From Ascoidea asiatica (taxonomy: Eukaryota > Ascomycota > Saccharomycetes > Ascoideales > Ascoideaceae): DNA of 64,000 bases. Shown one piece after another: positions 1-8,638 of this stretch (the first letter of the stretch is position 1; each line of letters begins with the position of its first letter). Both the position numbers and the translations under genes were made by a program. The notes beneath the pieces are model-generated. The model saw only the letters and a program-made list of their open reading frames with translations, had not been told where the DNA came from and did no database searches. Where the stretch lies: NCBI GenBank assembly GCA_001600695.1, contig BCKQ01000017.1, forward strand, positions 124,001 through 188,000, in the 5' to 3' direction.

Positions 1-537
1 ATATTTATAACATTATTTTTTTTTTTTTTTAAAATACTTTTTAATTCCCTATTTACTTATCAATCACACCCTATTTTCTAATTCCCTTGCTCATCCCTAT
101 TTCCTCCCCTTTTTTTCTTTTTATACTTTTCTTTTTATTCATCTATATTTTTGTTTATAGTTATTATATTTATTCATAAACTTTTGTCTAAGGTTATTTC
201 TATTTTTATTTCTTTACCAAACATTCTTTGCTTCATCATTTAATAAAAGAAAGTCAAAAAATTGAAAAATATCAGATGGGGGCAGCAATGTCCTATAATA
301 TTTGTTATCAAGTCCTAAATATGGGCCAAATTTCAAATATCACGAAAAAGAGCATCACGTGAACAATTAACATTGAGCATTTTACACTAAAGGCAATGAA
401 TTTAGTGATAAAAAAGAAAGGGTTCAGATTATGGTAAATTGTTGATTTATACAGGAATAGTTGAATATGCAAAGAGAAATTGAAAAGAGCTTGAAAGCAT
501 TATATATTATATATATATATATGTATATAAGATTAGC
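1..537. other. AT-rich intergenic sequence at left edge
   Basis: No coding region is supported here. The stretch holds poly-T tracts near its start, a (TA)n run around 504-527 and one CACGTG E-box at 356-361. It lies downstream of the zinc-ribbon gene, which is read on the minus strand, and could belong to the promoter of a gene beyond the left edge. Confidence 0.7.
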
Positions 538-885
538 TTAGCTTAACATTAGAGGATGACCTTGTTTAACTTTTTCAATAGTATCAGAATTTATTTCAGC
601 AGAATATCCACAAATTGAACATTTACAACGTTTACCCCAAGAAATTGGAATTAAAGGAACAAAAAATAAAGTAAAAAATCTTTTATGATTTATTAATCCA
701 ACTGAATTATTATGACATCTTGGACAATTAAATTTCTTATTAACTATTTGAGGATCTTTCATATCAGAATCATATGCATCAACTATTATTAGAAAATAAA
801 TATTTATTTATGTTAGAAAATATTTCTATTCAAAGTAATGAAACTAATGATTTTACTTACAACCAAAAAGTACAATTGGACACAT
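538..885 (-). CDS. Zinc-ribbon family protein (spliced, two exons)
   Basis: This small protein of about 89 residues is encoded by exon 1 (885-861) and exon 2 (782-538) on the minus strand. Splicing joins MCPIVLFG, from the first ATG, to FDAYDSDMKDPQ in frame. The sequence shows two CxxC pairs, CPRC and CSIC, flanking a hydrophobic stretch FFTLFFVPLIPIS. That arrangement is typical of the fungal zinc-ribbon-15 family, whose members carry one zinc ribbon and have no established function. The hydrophobic centre may lie against a membrane, but this is inference. The internal ATG at 762 would give only 74 residues and would drop the conserved N-terminus, so the spliced model is preferred. There is no close neighbour to imply a role. 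Confidence is good for the family and low for any function. Confidence 0.8.
783..860 (-). other. Spliceosomal intron in the zinc-ribbon gene
   Basis: The 78-nt intron has donor GTAAGT at 860-855, a TTCTAAC branch site (complement of 812-818) and an acceptor TAG ending at 783. It interrupts a codon after its first base, and splicing restores one open frame. Confidence 0.85.
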
Positions 886-1524
886 TTTTTTAAAAAGAGT
901 GATTATTATCTAAGTGAAGAAAATATTATAATATTGAATTGAGAAATAAAAGGGAAATATATATATTTATTATAATATTATCACAATTGATACTACTTCT
1001 TGATCATTGAAATAAGTAAATAAAGTAAATAAAGTAAATAAGAAATACTGATAAATTGTTAACTGGGCAATTCTAGCACTCACTGCTATCACTCACTGCT
1101 ATCACCTTCAGGGACAATAAACTATTGCCATTTTGTCATATTGCATACTGGAGCAATAAACAAAGAGCACCCACAAATATGGCTTCAATTTTGTTTCCGG
1201 AGTGTTCCATAGTGTTCCGAAGTATTCCTTTATCGGGATTTAATCCTACCAGCGGATCGCACAACCGTGCTCGGACAGTCCAAAATCCAAATAAAAGGAG
1301 GTCTGGAAGAGGTCTAGATAAAATCAAAAGGGGTCTGTGTTTAAACCACTTCGAATTCGATAAAAATACCCATTGAGAAGAGTGAATTTATCGAATTTAT
1401 CAAATTCATTTAATGAAGATATTAGAATAATGACTAAAATGATAGAGGAATTCAATCAAGATTCAACTTAGGATTCAAATATATATATTAGTTCTTTCAG
1501 TTTAATAATCCCCCCTTGAGGATC
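886..1524. other. Divergent intergenic region with a GC-richer patch
   Basis: This region separates the minus-strand zinc-ribbon gene from the plus-strand Asn-rich gene and probably contains both promoters. It holds a short direct repeat (CACTGCTATCACT units at about 1079-1104) and a GC-richer patch at about 1190-1340 with three imperfect copies of a GTGTTCC-like word. Short open frames across the patch lack the codon use of the neighbouring genes and are not called. Confidence 0.6.
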
Positions 1525-2985
1525 ATGATAAAGTCAATAAAGCAGTCTAAAAAAATAGCTATAAATTTAGAACAATTACTTTCAAAATATGATAATTCAA
1601 ATGATACATATATTGATACTGATACTGATACTGATGAATTTAATATAAATGATAAATTGATAGAAAAATTCTCAAAAAGGGATAAATTTTATGTTTTGAA
1701 TACAACAAATAGATTAAATCTTTTAAATAAACAAAAACTTCAAAAAAAGATATTCTTAGAACAATATTATAAAAAAAAATCAATAAAATTAAATCAATTA
1801 AATTTACCAATTAATAATAATAAATTTGAACAATCAATAATTAATTCAATTTTTGATTTCAATATCTCGAAGAATAATAATAAAAAAAATAAAATTTTAT
1901 TTAAAAAAACTGAAAATTTATATCCAATAAAATCTTTTTCAATTAAAGATAAAAGAATTGAAATTATTAATAAAAGATTATTATTATTAAAATTATTTAC
2001 AAATAAAAATTTTAAATCAAAACAAAATATTTCTAATTTTGTTAATCATTTAATAAATTATTCAAATTATATTAAAAATTTAAAACTTTTAAATAATTAT
2101 TTGAATTATTTAATTAATTGTCCATTAATTATAATTTTAAAAGATATTTCAAATTCATTAACTGATATAAATTGGTCAAATAATTTAGATTCTTTGATAA
2201 AATTTTCAAATAAAAATAAAAAAGATAAAAATGATAAAAATGAAATAAATTTGGCAAAATCTAAAATTAAGTTTGAAAGAATTAATGAATATTTATTTTA
2301 TTTAGCTCTTCAGAGTAAAAAAAATAATAATAATAAAAATTTATCATTATTATCTAAAAAAATTGAAGAATTTAATAGTGAAATTTATTTGAATAGTATA
2401 AATTCTCGAATTATAAAACATTTAAATGAAAATATTCAAAATTCAAAATTTGATGAAATTTCAGAAAAAATATTAAGTGATTCAATAAATCTAAATGAAT
2501 TAAATGATTCAAAAGATTTATTAGATTCAATGAATTTATTAAAAAATTTAATGAATAATTATTATATTATAACTTTTAAAAAATCAAATTCATTATCATT
2601 AAGTCCAAAAATTATTGATAAATTTATAAATAATAATCTGAATAATAATAATTTTCAAATTCTTGGAACAATAATAAATTATTCAAAAATACCAAATTTT
2701 AATAATTATATCACTCAGACATTAAATTCAAATAGTGATAAAGATAATTTAAAAATTGATTATAAAAATTTAATAAAATTTGCAAAAGATTCAAAAAAGG
2801 AGAAAAATGTAATTGAAAAATTATTTTTAAGTCTTGGAAAAAATAACAAATTTCATGTTGTCAATAATGAAATTGAAAATAATTTATATTTAATTAATAA
2901 TAATAATAATAATGATAATTCAAGTGATAAAACTAACAATGAAACCAGTGGTAAAACAAGTGATAAAAGTAGAGTAATTATATAG
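1525..2985 (+). CDS. Hypothetical Asn-rich, helical protein
   Basis: This single-exon gene encodes 486 residues from the first ATG at 1525. A TTG three codons upstream is in frame but not needed. I do not recognise the family. The protein is rich in Asn, Lys, Leu and Ile and is mostly predicted-helical in look, with short Leu/Ile-Asn segments. It has an acidic TDTDTDE patch near residue 35 and a low-complexity Asn/Ser/Thr/Lys tail ending DKSRVII. No signal peptide, transmembrane segment or catalytic motif is visible. The repeated Leu-rich helices could fit a helical-repeat mitochondrial RNA-binding protein, a class that diverges fast in yeasts, but nothing in the sequence proves this. The length and absence of stops in such AT-rich DNA make a real gene very likely. 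Confidence 0.7.
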   Translation: MIKSIKQSKKIAINLEQLLSKYDNSNDTYIDTDTDTDEFNINDKLIEKFSKRDKFYVLNTTNRLNLLNKQKLQKKIFLEQYYKKKSIKLNQLNLPINNNKFEQSIINSIFDFNISKNNNKKNKILFKKTENLYPIKSFSIKDKRIEIINKRLLLLKLFTNKNFKSKQNISNFVNHLINYSNYIKNLKLLNNYLNYLINCPLIIILKDISNSLTDINWSNNLDSLIKFSNKNKKDKNDKNEINLAKSKIKFERINEYLFYLALQSKKNNNNKNLSLLSKKIEEFNSEIYLNSINSRIIKHLNENIQNSKFDEISEKILSDSINLNELNDSKDLLDSMNLLKNLMNNYYIITFKKSNSLSLSPKIIDKFINNNLNNNNFQILGTIINYSKIPNFNNYITQTLNSNSDKDNLKIDYKNLIKFAKDSKKEKNVIEKLFLSLGKNNKFHVVNNEIENNLYLINNNNNNDNSSDKTNNETSGKTSDKSRVII

Positions 2986-4247
2986 TTTTATTTCATTCAT
3001 ATTCTTTGTATTATAGTTAATACTGTATTAATACTTTGCCATGGATATTACCTAGAGATTGTTTTATGATTTAACTTAACATTATCCCTATTCTATCACT
3101 AATACAACATGAATATAATATTCTTATATTATTATTGTAAAAAAGTGAATGAAAAGTTATAAAAAGATATAAAAAGATTTAAAAAGATGTAGAAGTAGGA
3201 AATAGTTAAAAGTTTACTGCTTATATTTTCCTACTTTTTTTCATTAGAAAAGATCAACATTTATTCCTTTTGGACGAGTAAGGTTTTTTTTTCAGTCGAG
3301 CTTTGAACTTTACAAAAAGATGATTTCATTGATATTTTGCCAATTAATAACATCATAGATGATGAATCATACTTTTTACAAATAGAAGAGCATTATGATG
3401 TTATGTAGTTTATGTAAAAATGTAGAGTATTACCATAGTAGTAAAGTTGTAGTCCTGAGTTACGATTTGTTTCTGAAAAGGATTGTCAGTAAGATTGTGA
3501 ATAGGATTGTGAATAGGATTGTGAATATGGAAAAAAAAAAAGCTGCATCGATATTGGACAAATCTTAATGGCTTTAAGCTTTCTGGGCTTGCCCAGTCTT
3601 TGTAAAAGTATTGTTTGAATCAAAGTGTGATCTGAATGGAGATAAAACTGGATTTGTATGGGGCATTATTGAATACTGATGATAAAATAATGAAATAATA
3701 ATAATTATTAAAACAAAGATACTAACAATACTAATAATACTAACACTACTAATAATAATATATTTATTATATTGCCTAGTTTCCCAGCTTTATACGGCCT
3801 GTGCTGTGTTTATACGGACTCGCTCGACTCGCGCTGGGAGGTTTGCCTCTTTTTTAGTGCTCAGCTCACAAAGAATACGAACTGGAGCTGGAGACTGAGA
3901 CTGAGACAAGACAAGACAAGAAAGGAAAAGAAAAGAAAAGAAATATAAATATATATCAGGAAATATAAAGAAATATAAATATATATAAAGGAAACATATT
4001 CCAGGGAGTATATAAGGCACACACAGGTCTGGGAGCTAGAGTTATACAAGCACTCGTCATATAAAAAGATCATAAAAAGGGTAAATAGTACCAGAAATAC
4101 ACAAAATAATCTGTGATTAATCAATAGTTTCTGTAATCAAACAATACTAGTTGTAAATAGTTGTAAATAGTTCTCAATATTCTTATCAAATTTTTATCAA
4201 ATTCTTATCAAATATCAATAATAAATAATCAGTTCAAATACTTAGAA
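2986..4247. other. Intergenic region upstream of the SAT4-like kinase
   Basis: The region contains a tandem array of a 12-bp GATTGTGAATAG unit at about 3493-3526 and a small GC-richer island at about 3795-3850. It also holds purine-rich repeats (GAGACTGAGAC and ACAAG/GAAAA units) at about 3890-3945 and repeated TCTTATCAAAT words at about 4183-4215. No gene is supported. Minus-strand open frames at 3790-4124 are low-complexity by-products of the repeats. It probably serves as a long 5' region for the kinase. Confidence 0.6.
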
Positions 4248-5939
4248 ATGACTGGATCAAAATCAGTTTTACGTTCTCCATCAATATCAAGACAGAGCAT
4301 AGACTCTAAAAATGTGATCCACAATATAAACAATAATAACAACAATAACAATAATAATAATATTAATAATAATAATACTCTTATAATATTGGAAAATGGT
4401 AATCATATACATAAATTCAAAAAAATAAGGATTCAAGAGAAGATTCCTCAGCCTTCAACTTTTAGTAGTTTATTTGCAGGTTTATGGAGAGTGAAATCTA
4501 ATCATCATGCAAATGGCCATTCTATACCTCCTAGAAATGATGATGAAACTGCTTTTAGTTTATTGGAAACTGATTTATCTTCTTTGGATTCTATACACTC
4601 TGATTCGAACTTAAATTTAACTTCAAATTCAAAATTAAATTCAAAATCACATAAAAGATCATATTCAACAAAAGAAAACACAAAATCTAAGATAAAATCT
4701 AATATAAAATCTCACTCAAGTTCAGATTCAAACTCGAATTCAAATTCAAACTCAGATTCTTCTATAGAATCTGGTGATTTATCTTCATTATCAATGATAA
4801 GTCCTTTAAATAGTAAAAAAAATTTTAATGATTATGAATTTCAAATAAATTCATATAAAAAAATTAAACCAACAATTGGTAAACAACAAGTTAAATTAAT
4901 TGAAAATTTATCAAAAAAAATGAAAAAACATAAACAATTAATAATTCCTTCAAAAAGTTTATGTAAATCATATTCAAATTTAAGTGAAAAATATGGTAAA
5001 CCTTTAGGTATTGTTGGTAGAGGTTCATATGGTGTTGTTAAAGTTTTATGTAAAAAATCTCAAATTAATGATAATTATAATAATGGTACAATTATTACTA
5101 TAAATAAATTATTTGCTGTAAAAGAAATTAAAAAAAGAAATGGTGAAAATAATGATCATTTTTCAAATAGATTAATTTCTGAATTTTTAATATCTTCAAC
5201 TTTAAAACATCAAAATATTATAAAAGTTTATGATTTAATGAAAAGTAAACTGGATATATATTCTGAAGTTATGGAATATTGTGAAGCTGGTGATTTATAT
5301 ACTTTAATTTTACAAACTAAAGGTTTACATTATATTGAAAGTGATTGTTTTATAAAACAAATTTTATTAGGTATAGCTTATATTCATTCAAGTGGTATTG
5401 CACATTGTGATATAAAACCAGAAAATATATTATTAACAATTGATGGTTGTTGTAAAATTATAGATTTTGGTACTTCTGTTGTATTTTGTAATGCATGGGA
5501 AGATCAAATTCATTATTCAAAAGGTGCTGTTGGTTCTGCACCATATGTGGCACCTGAAGAATATTTAGAATTAGATTATGATCCAAGATTAGCAGATATT
5601 TGGGCTATTGGAGTTTTATATATCGTTATGAGAACAGGTTCATATATTTGGTCAATTGCAAAAAAAAGTGATGAATTATTTATTGAATATATAATGAAAA
5701 GATCAAAAAAATTCGGTGGTAATAATAGATATAGTAGAAGAGATAGTTCATTTTATGACCCAATTGATAGATTAACAGGTGGTGATCCTTCTTTACTTAT
5801 TTCAAGAAGACTTGCTCTTTATCAATCTTTAGATCCAAATGTTGAAAAACGGTTATCTGCAATTGAAATGTTACAAAGTGAATGGATTTCAAATGTTAAA
5901 GCATGTAAGTTTGATATGAATGGACGAATAAGTGATTAA
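4248..5939 (+). CDS. SAT4: Ser/Thr protein kinase of the SAT4/HAL4-HAL5 group
   Basis: This 563-residue protein has a long Ser/Asn-rich N-terminus (about 1-240) and a C-terminal kinase domain (about 250-550). Visible kinase motifs are the glycine loop GRGSYGVVK (about 255), FAVKEIK with the ATP lysine (about 290), the catalytic loop HCDIKPEN (about 385), IDFGTS (about 405) and APEEY (about 434). The HCD rather than HRD loop and the SAPYVAPEEY activation-loop end are typical of yeast Sat4/Hal4, as I recall that family. Sat4 and Hal5 stabilise the Trk potassium transporters at the plasma membrane and support salt tolerance. The N-terminus carries a long Asn run near residues 25-45 and Ser-Asn repeats near 160-175, which are probably disordered. 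Start at the first ATG, 4248. HAL5 or another NPR1-group kinase is the main alternative. Confidence 0.8.
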   Translation: MTGSKSVLRSPSISRQSIDSKNVIHNINNNNNNNNNNNINNNNTLIILENGNHIHKFKKIRIQEKIPQPSTFSSLFAGLWRVKSNHHANGHSIPPRNDDETAFSLLETDLSSLDSIHSDSNLNLTSNSKLNSKSHKRSYSTKENTKSKIKSNIKSHSSSDSNSNSNSNSDSSIESGDLSSLSMISPLNSKKNFNDYEFQINSYKKIKPTIGKQQVKLIENLSKKMKKHKQLIIPSKSLCKSYSNLSEKYGKPLGIVGRGSYGVVKVLCKKSQINDNYNNGTIITINKLFAVKEIKKRNGENNDHFSNRLISEFLISSTLKHQNIIKVYDLMKSKLDIYSEVMEYCEAGDLYTLILQTKGLHYIESDCFIKQILLGIAYIHSSGIAHCDIKPENILLTIDGCCKIIDFGTSVVFCNAWEDQIHYSKGAVGSAPYVAPEEYLELDYDPRLADIWAIGVLYIVMRTGSYIWSIAKKSDELFIEYIMKRSKKFGGNNRYSRRDSSFYDPIDRLTGGDPSLLISRRLALYQSLDPNVEKRLSAIEMLQSEWISNVKACKFDMNGRISD

Positions 5940-6027
5940 ATTTAAAAAAAGAAAAAAAGTTTCAAAAATTTTATCTGTATTATTTATTAAATCTAAAAAA
6001 TTTTTTTCTAAATTTTTTTTTTTCTAA

Positions 6028-6054
6028 TTTTTTTTTTTTTTTTTTTTTTTTTTT
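6028..6054. repeat. Poly-T tract between convergent genes
   Basis: Twenty-seven consecutive T residues lie in the 123-bp gap between the ends of the kinase gene and the convergent Nudix gene. Such a tract is a plausible part of the 3' end and polyadenylation region for both transcripts. Confidence 0.9.
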
Positions 6055-6062
6055 GAGCTTAC

Positions 6063-6608
6063 TCAATTTTTCATCAATAATCCATTCTCCTGATAAATAA
6101 CATCACTTAATTTATGATCTTCACCATAAGTTGTTGTAAAAAGAGAATTCTCATTTGCATTAAATAAATATTGTAACATAATCTTAATATTATCAACAAT
6201 TCCTGAATTATCTTCATTATTAATCCAATCAATTTTTTTCCAATCTAAGATTCCTTCAACTGTACCCGTTGGAGTATTATAATTTGATTTTGATTCTGGT
6301 TTAATTTCAGCTGTATATAAATACATACCTCGACCATCAAATGGAGCTTTTGATTCCAGATGATACCATTCCATTATTCCTCTTTTTTTAACTTCAAAAA
6401 GATCTTTACCTGGAATAAGTTCAGTTTCCTCTTGAATTTCCCTTAAAATACAATCATATCCAGTTTCTCCAAGATCTAGTTTCCCTCCAACTCCATTCCA
6501 TCTTCCCATCCAAGGCTTCTTTTGTCTATTCAACAAAAGAATCTCGTCTTTGGTATGTATGAAACAGATTGTATAAGGATATTTCTTCCTGTCTTCCAGT
6601 ATAGTCAT
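6063..6608 (-). CDS. Nudix hydrolase, MutT/8-oxo-dGTP diphosphatase type
   Basis: This 181-residue protein has a Nudix box at residues 42-64: G42, then E48, R56-E57 and E60-E61. These fit the metal-binding GX5EX7REUXEEXGU pattern, except that the penultimate glycine is E63. Upstream are the usual β-strands (YTICFIH, LLLNR) and the PWMGRWNGVGG approach found in 8-oxo-dGTP diphosphatases. The likely reaction is Mg-dependent hydrolysis of an oxidised nucleoside triphosphate to the monophosphate, cleaning the nucleotide pool. The EGILDWK segment near residue 120 recalls bacterial MutT-like enzymes, so a prokaryotic origin is possible. Start at ATG 6608. The gene is convergent with the kinase gene and divergent from the PI-PLC gene. 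Substrate specificity is inferred from the family only. Confidence 0.8.
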   Translation of the reverse strand: MTILEDRKKYPYTICFIHTKDEILLLNRQKKPWMGRWNGVGGKLDLGETGYDCILREIQEETELIPGKDLFEVKKRGIMEWYHLESKAPFDGRGMYLYTAEIKPESKSNYNTPTGTVEGILDWKKIDWINNEDNSGIVDNIKIMLQYLFNANENSLFTTTYGEDHKLSDVIYQENGLLMKN

Positions 6609-7352
6609 TATTTATTTTTATTCTCCAAGTGGTTACCTCAGTCAAAAGTAAAACAGACCAATATTCAATTCATCAATCCATCAACTAATCTACTATCAAA
6701 TAATAATTCTGTCTTCTTTCTGTTTTTATACTCATTTTTGCTGAGTCGCGTTTTGTGCTCAGTTCTTCAAAAACGCCAAAAATAAAAATAAAAATAAAAA
6801 AATAGTGGAAAACGCGTAAAAAGCACCAGAAAACACGTTAAAAAAAGGTCAATTTCACAAAATGACACAGAACTTGAAAACCTCTTTTTGACATTTGAAC
6901 AATTACGATTATTATTGAATTGTTTGAATATATTTAGAACAATATCTTGTCAAGCCTATCTTTTGAACATGATTCAAGGAGATTTTTGACTTTTTAAATA
7001 AAAATACTCGAAGCAATTTCAAATATATGCATCTTCGAGCTTCTTTTTTCGAATTTCAAAGTAAAGTTTCAGTAATAACTCGAAAAAAGTTCACTCCAGC
7101 CAGCAATTGTATCTTCTACCAAATTCAATTTCCTATCAAAACTATTGAATTTCCTTAAATCACACCTATTTCAACTGATTTAGTTTGTCTTATAGGTATA
7201 CATTTTATATAAATGAGTTGCTTTATCTGATTTTTCCCTTATTTTTTCTTATTTGCTTATATATCAATAATATAAACTTCTCTTATTTCCCCAATAATAA
7301 TTTTATAAACATCATTCTCTATATATTTCAATCATATTTCATTAACTTCAAA
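6609..7352. other. Divergent promoter region between Nudix and PI-PLC genes
   Basis: This 744-bp region holds a perfect ACGCGT (MluI cell-cycle box) at 6812-6817. Nearby are CGCG- and GTGCTC-containing words at about 6738-6755 and a (AAATA)n run at about 6779-6800. A very short upstream ORF lies in the leader of the PI-PLC gene at about 7212 (ATGAGTTGC..., stop after five codons). No additional gene is supported. Confidence 0.6.
6812..6817. promoter_or_regulatory. MCB-type element (ACGCGT)
   Basis: This perfect palindromic MluI cell-cycle box lies about 205 bp upstream of the Nudix start. In yeasts MBF binds this sequence to drive G1/S expression of DNA-metabolism genes, which would suit a nucleotide-pool enzyme. 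A single copy is weak evidence. Confidence 0.35.
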
Positions 7353-8252
7353 ATGCAACTCAATCAATGGATGAAAGATATTAGTGACGATACTTCAGTA
7401 TCAAAGATTTCAATTGCTGGTACTCATAATGCAGCTGCTTGTCATACTGCTTTACCTTCTGTTCAATGTCAAGGTAAATCAATCACAGAACAATTAAATC
7501 ATGGTGTTAGATTTTTAGATATTAGACTTTCTAAAAATATAATTGGTGGTAAAGATAAATTATATGATTTAATTGTAATTCATGGTAAATTTCCAATTAA
7601 ATTAATTGGAAACGTTTATTTAAAAGACGTTTTAAAATCCGTTTATGAATTTCTTCAATCAAATAAATCTGAAACTATTATTATTTCCTTAAAACAAGAA
7701 GGTTCTGGTGAATGGGATAATAATTCTGATGAATTTGGTAATTGTATTTGGAATAATTATATTAATAAAGATGATAATAAAAAGTTTTGGTATTTAGGTA
7801 CTGAAATTCCAAATTTAAAAGATTCCAGAGGTAAAGCAATTTTATTACGTAGATTTGGTGTCAAAAATCAAGATTTAAAAAATCAATTTGGTATTGAAGC
7901 AAGTGTTTGGAAATATAATACTATTGATGATAATAGAGATAAAGTTAGAGTTCAAGATTTTTGTGAAATTGATGATAATTCAATTTCAAAAAAATCTCAA
8001 TATATTAAAGATCATTGTAAAAGAGCTTGTGAATATAATTCAACTAATTCAAATACTCCAAAATTTTTCATTAACTTTTGTTCTGCTTCAAATTTTTTTG
8101 ATAATAGTTGTTGGCCAGAAGCTATTTCAACAAAATTAACTGAAGATAAAATTGATGAATGTTTTGGAAAAGGTAGTGGGGTTGTAATTCTTGATTATGC
8201 TGAAAAAAATGATTGGAAATTAGTCAAAGAATTAGTTAATAAGAATTTTTAA
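7353..8252 (+). CDS. Bacterial-type phosphatidylinositol-specific phospholipase C
   Basis: This protein has 299 residues from ATG 7353 (MQLNQWMKDIS). It consists of one PLC-X catalytic domain: AGTHNAAAC gives the first catalytic histidine H25, LDIRLS gives R58 and VIHGK gives the second histidine H77. There is no PLC-Y, C2, EF-hand or PH domain. It therefore resembles the small bacterial PI-PLCs rather than eukaryotic Plc1. It would cleave phosphatidylinositol to diacylglycerol and inositol phosphate without calcium. Candida albicans PLC2 and PLC3 belong to this type. No signal peptide follows the ATG. However, the frame stays open for 56 codons upstream to a TTG at 7185 and encodes a hydrophobic stretch; no ATG exists there. 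The neighbouring Nudix gene is also bacterial-looking. Confidence 0.85.
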   Translation: MQLNQWMKDISDDTSVSKISIAGTHNAAACHTALPSVQCQGKSITEQLNHGVRFLDIRLSKNIIGGKDKLYDLIVIHGKFPIKLIGNVYLKDVLKSVYEFLQSNKSETIIISLKQEGSGEWDNNSDEFGNCIWNNYINKDDNKKFWYLGTEIPNLKDSRGKAILLRRFGVKNQDLKNQFGIEASVWKYNTIDDNRDKVRVQDFCEIDDNSISKKSQYIKDHCKRACEYNSTNSNTPKFFINFCSASNFFDNSCWPEAISTKLTEDKIDECFGKGSGVVILDYAEKNDWKLVKELVNKNF

Positions 8253-8638
8253 TAGCTTTTAATAACTTTTATTATATTAAGTAGTTTACTATTTCTTTAA
8301 ATGTGTATTTTTTTTAGCAAAGATGGAAATTATTTTTTGTTTATTTAATTTTTTATATATTTGGTATATGTATTGTATAAGCGATATTTGTAACATAAAG
8401 CAAAAAAAAAAATTACAAATTTTAGCTAACTTTTGTATTTTTCATCATAATAAACTACCAAACGCAAAGAGCTCAAAAAAGAAAAGAATAATATGTAAAA
8501 GAACTTTTAAAATTGAAATTGAGAAGTAATAAAAAATGTTTAGAATAAATAGAATTTTGCATAAAATAAAGAAAGAAAATAATAAAAAAGCACATGTAGG
8601 AAATTTGATAGTATAAATTGTTAATCGTTCAAAAGATA
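8253..8638. other. Convergent 3' intergenic region
   Basis: This AT-rich sequence lies between the ends of the PI-PLC gene and the velvet-like gene. A 68-codon ATG frame at 8323-8529 is Lys/Ile/Phe-rich, matches nothing I recognise and sits where a 3' UTR is expected, so it is not called. Nothing else is evident. Confidence 0.6.

Noticed and set aside
1125-1376. Overlapping open frames on both strands in the GC-richer patch
   Set aside because: Codon use differs from all neighbours, both strands are open at once and no family is recognisable; this is what higher GC with few stops produces.
3790-4124. Two minus-strand frames rich in Tyr/Ile/Leu
   Set aside because: They translate the purine/AT repeats upstream of the kinase and have no domain features.
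8323-8529. 68-codon frame after the PI-PLC gene
   Set aside because: It lies in the expected 3' UTR, composition is that of random AT-rich DNA, and no motif is visible.
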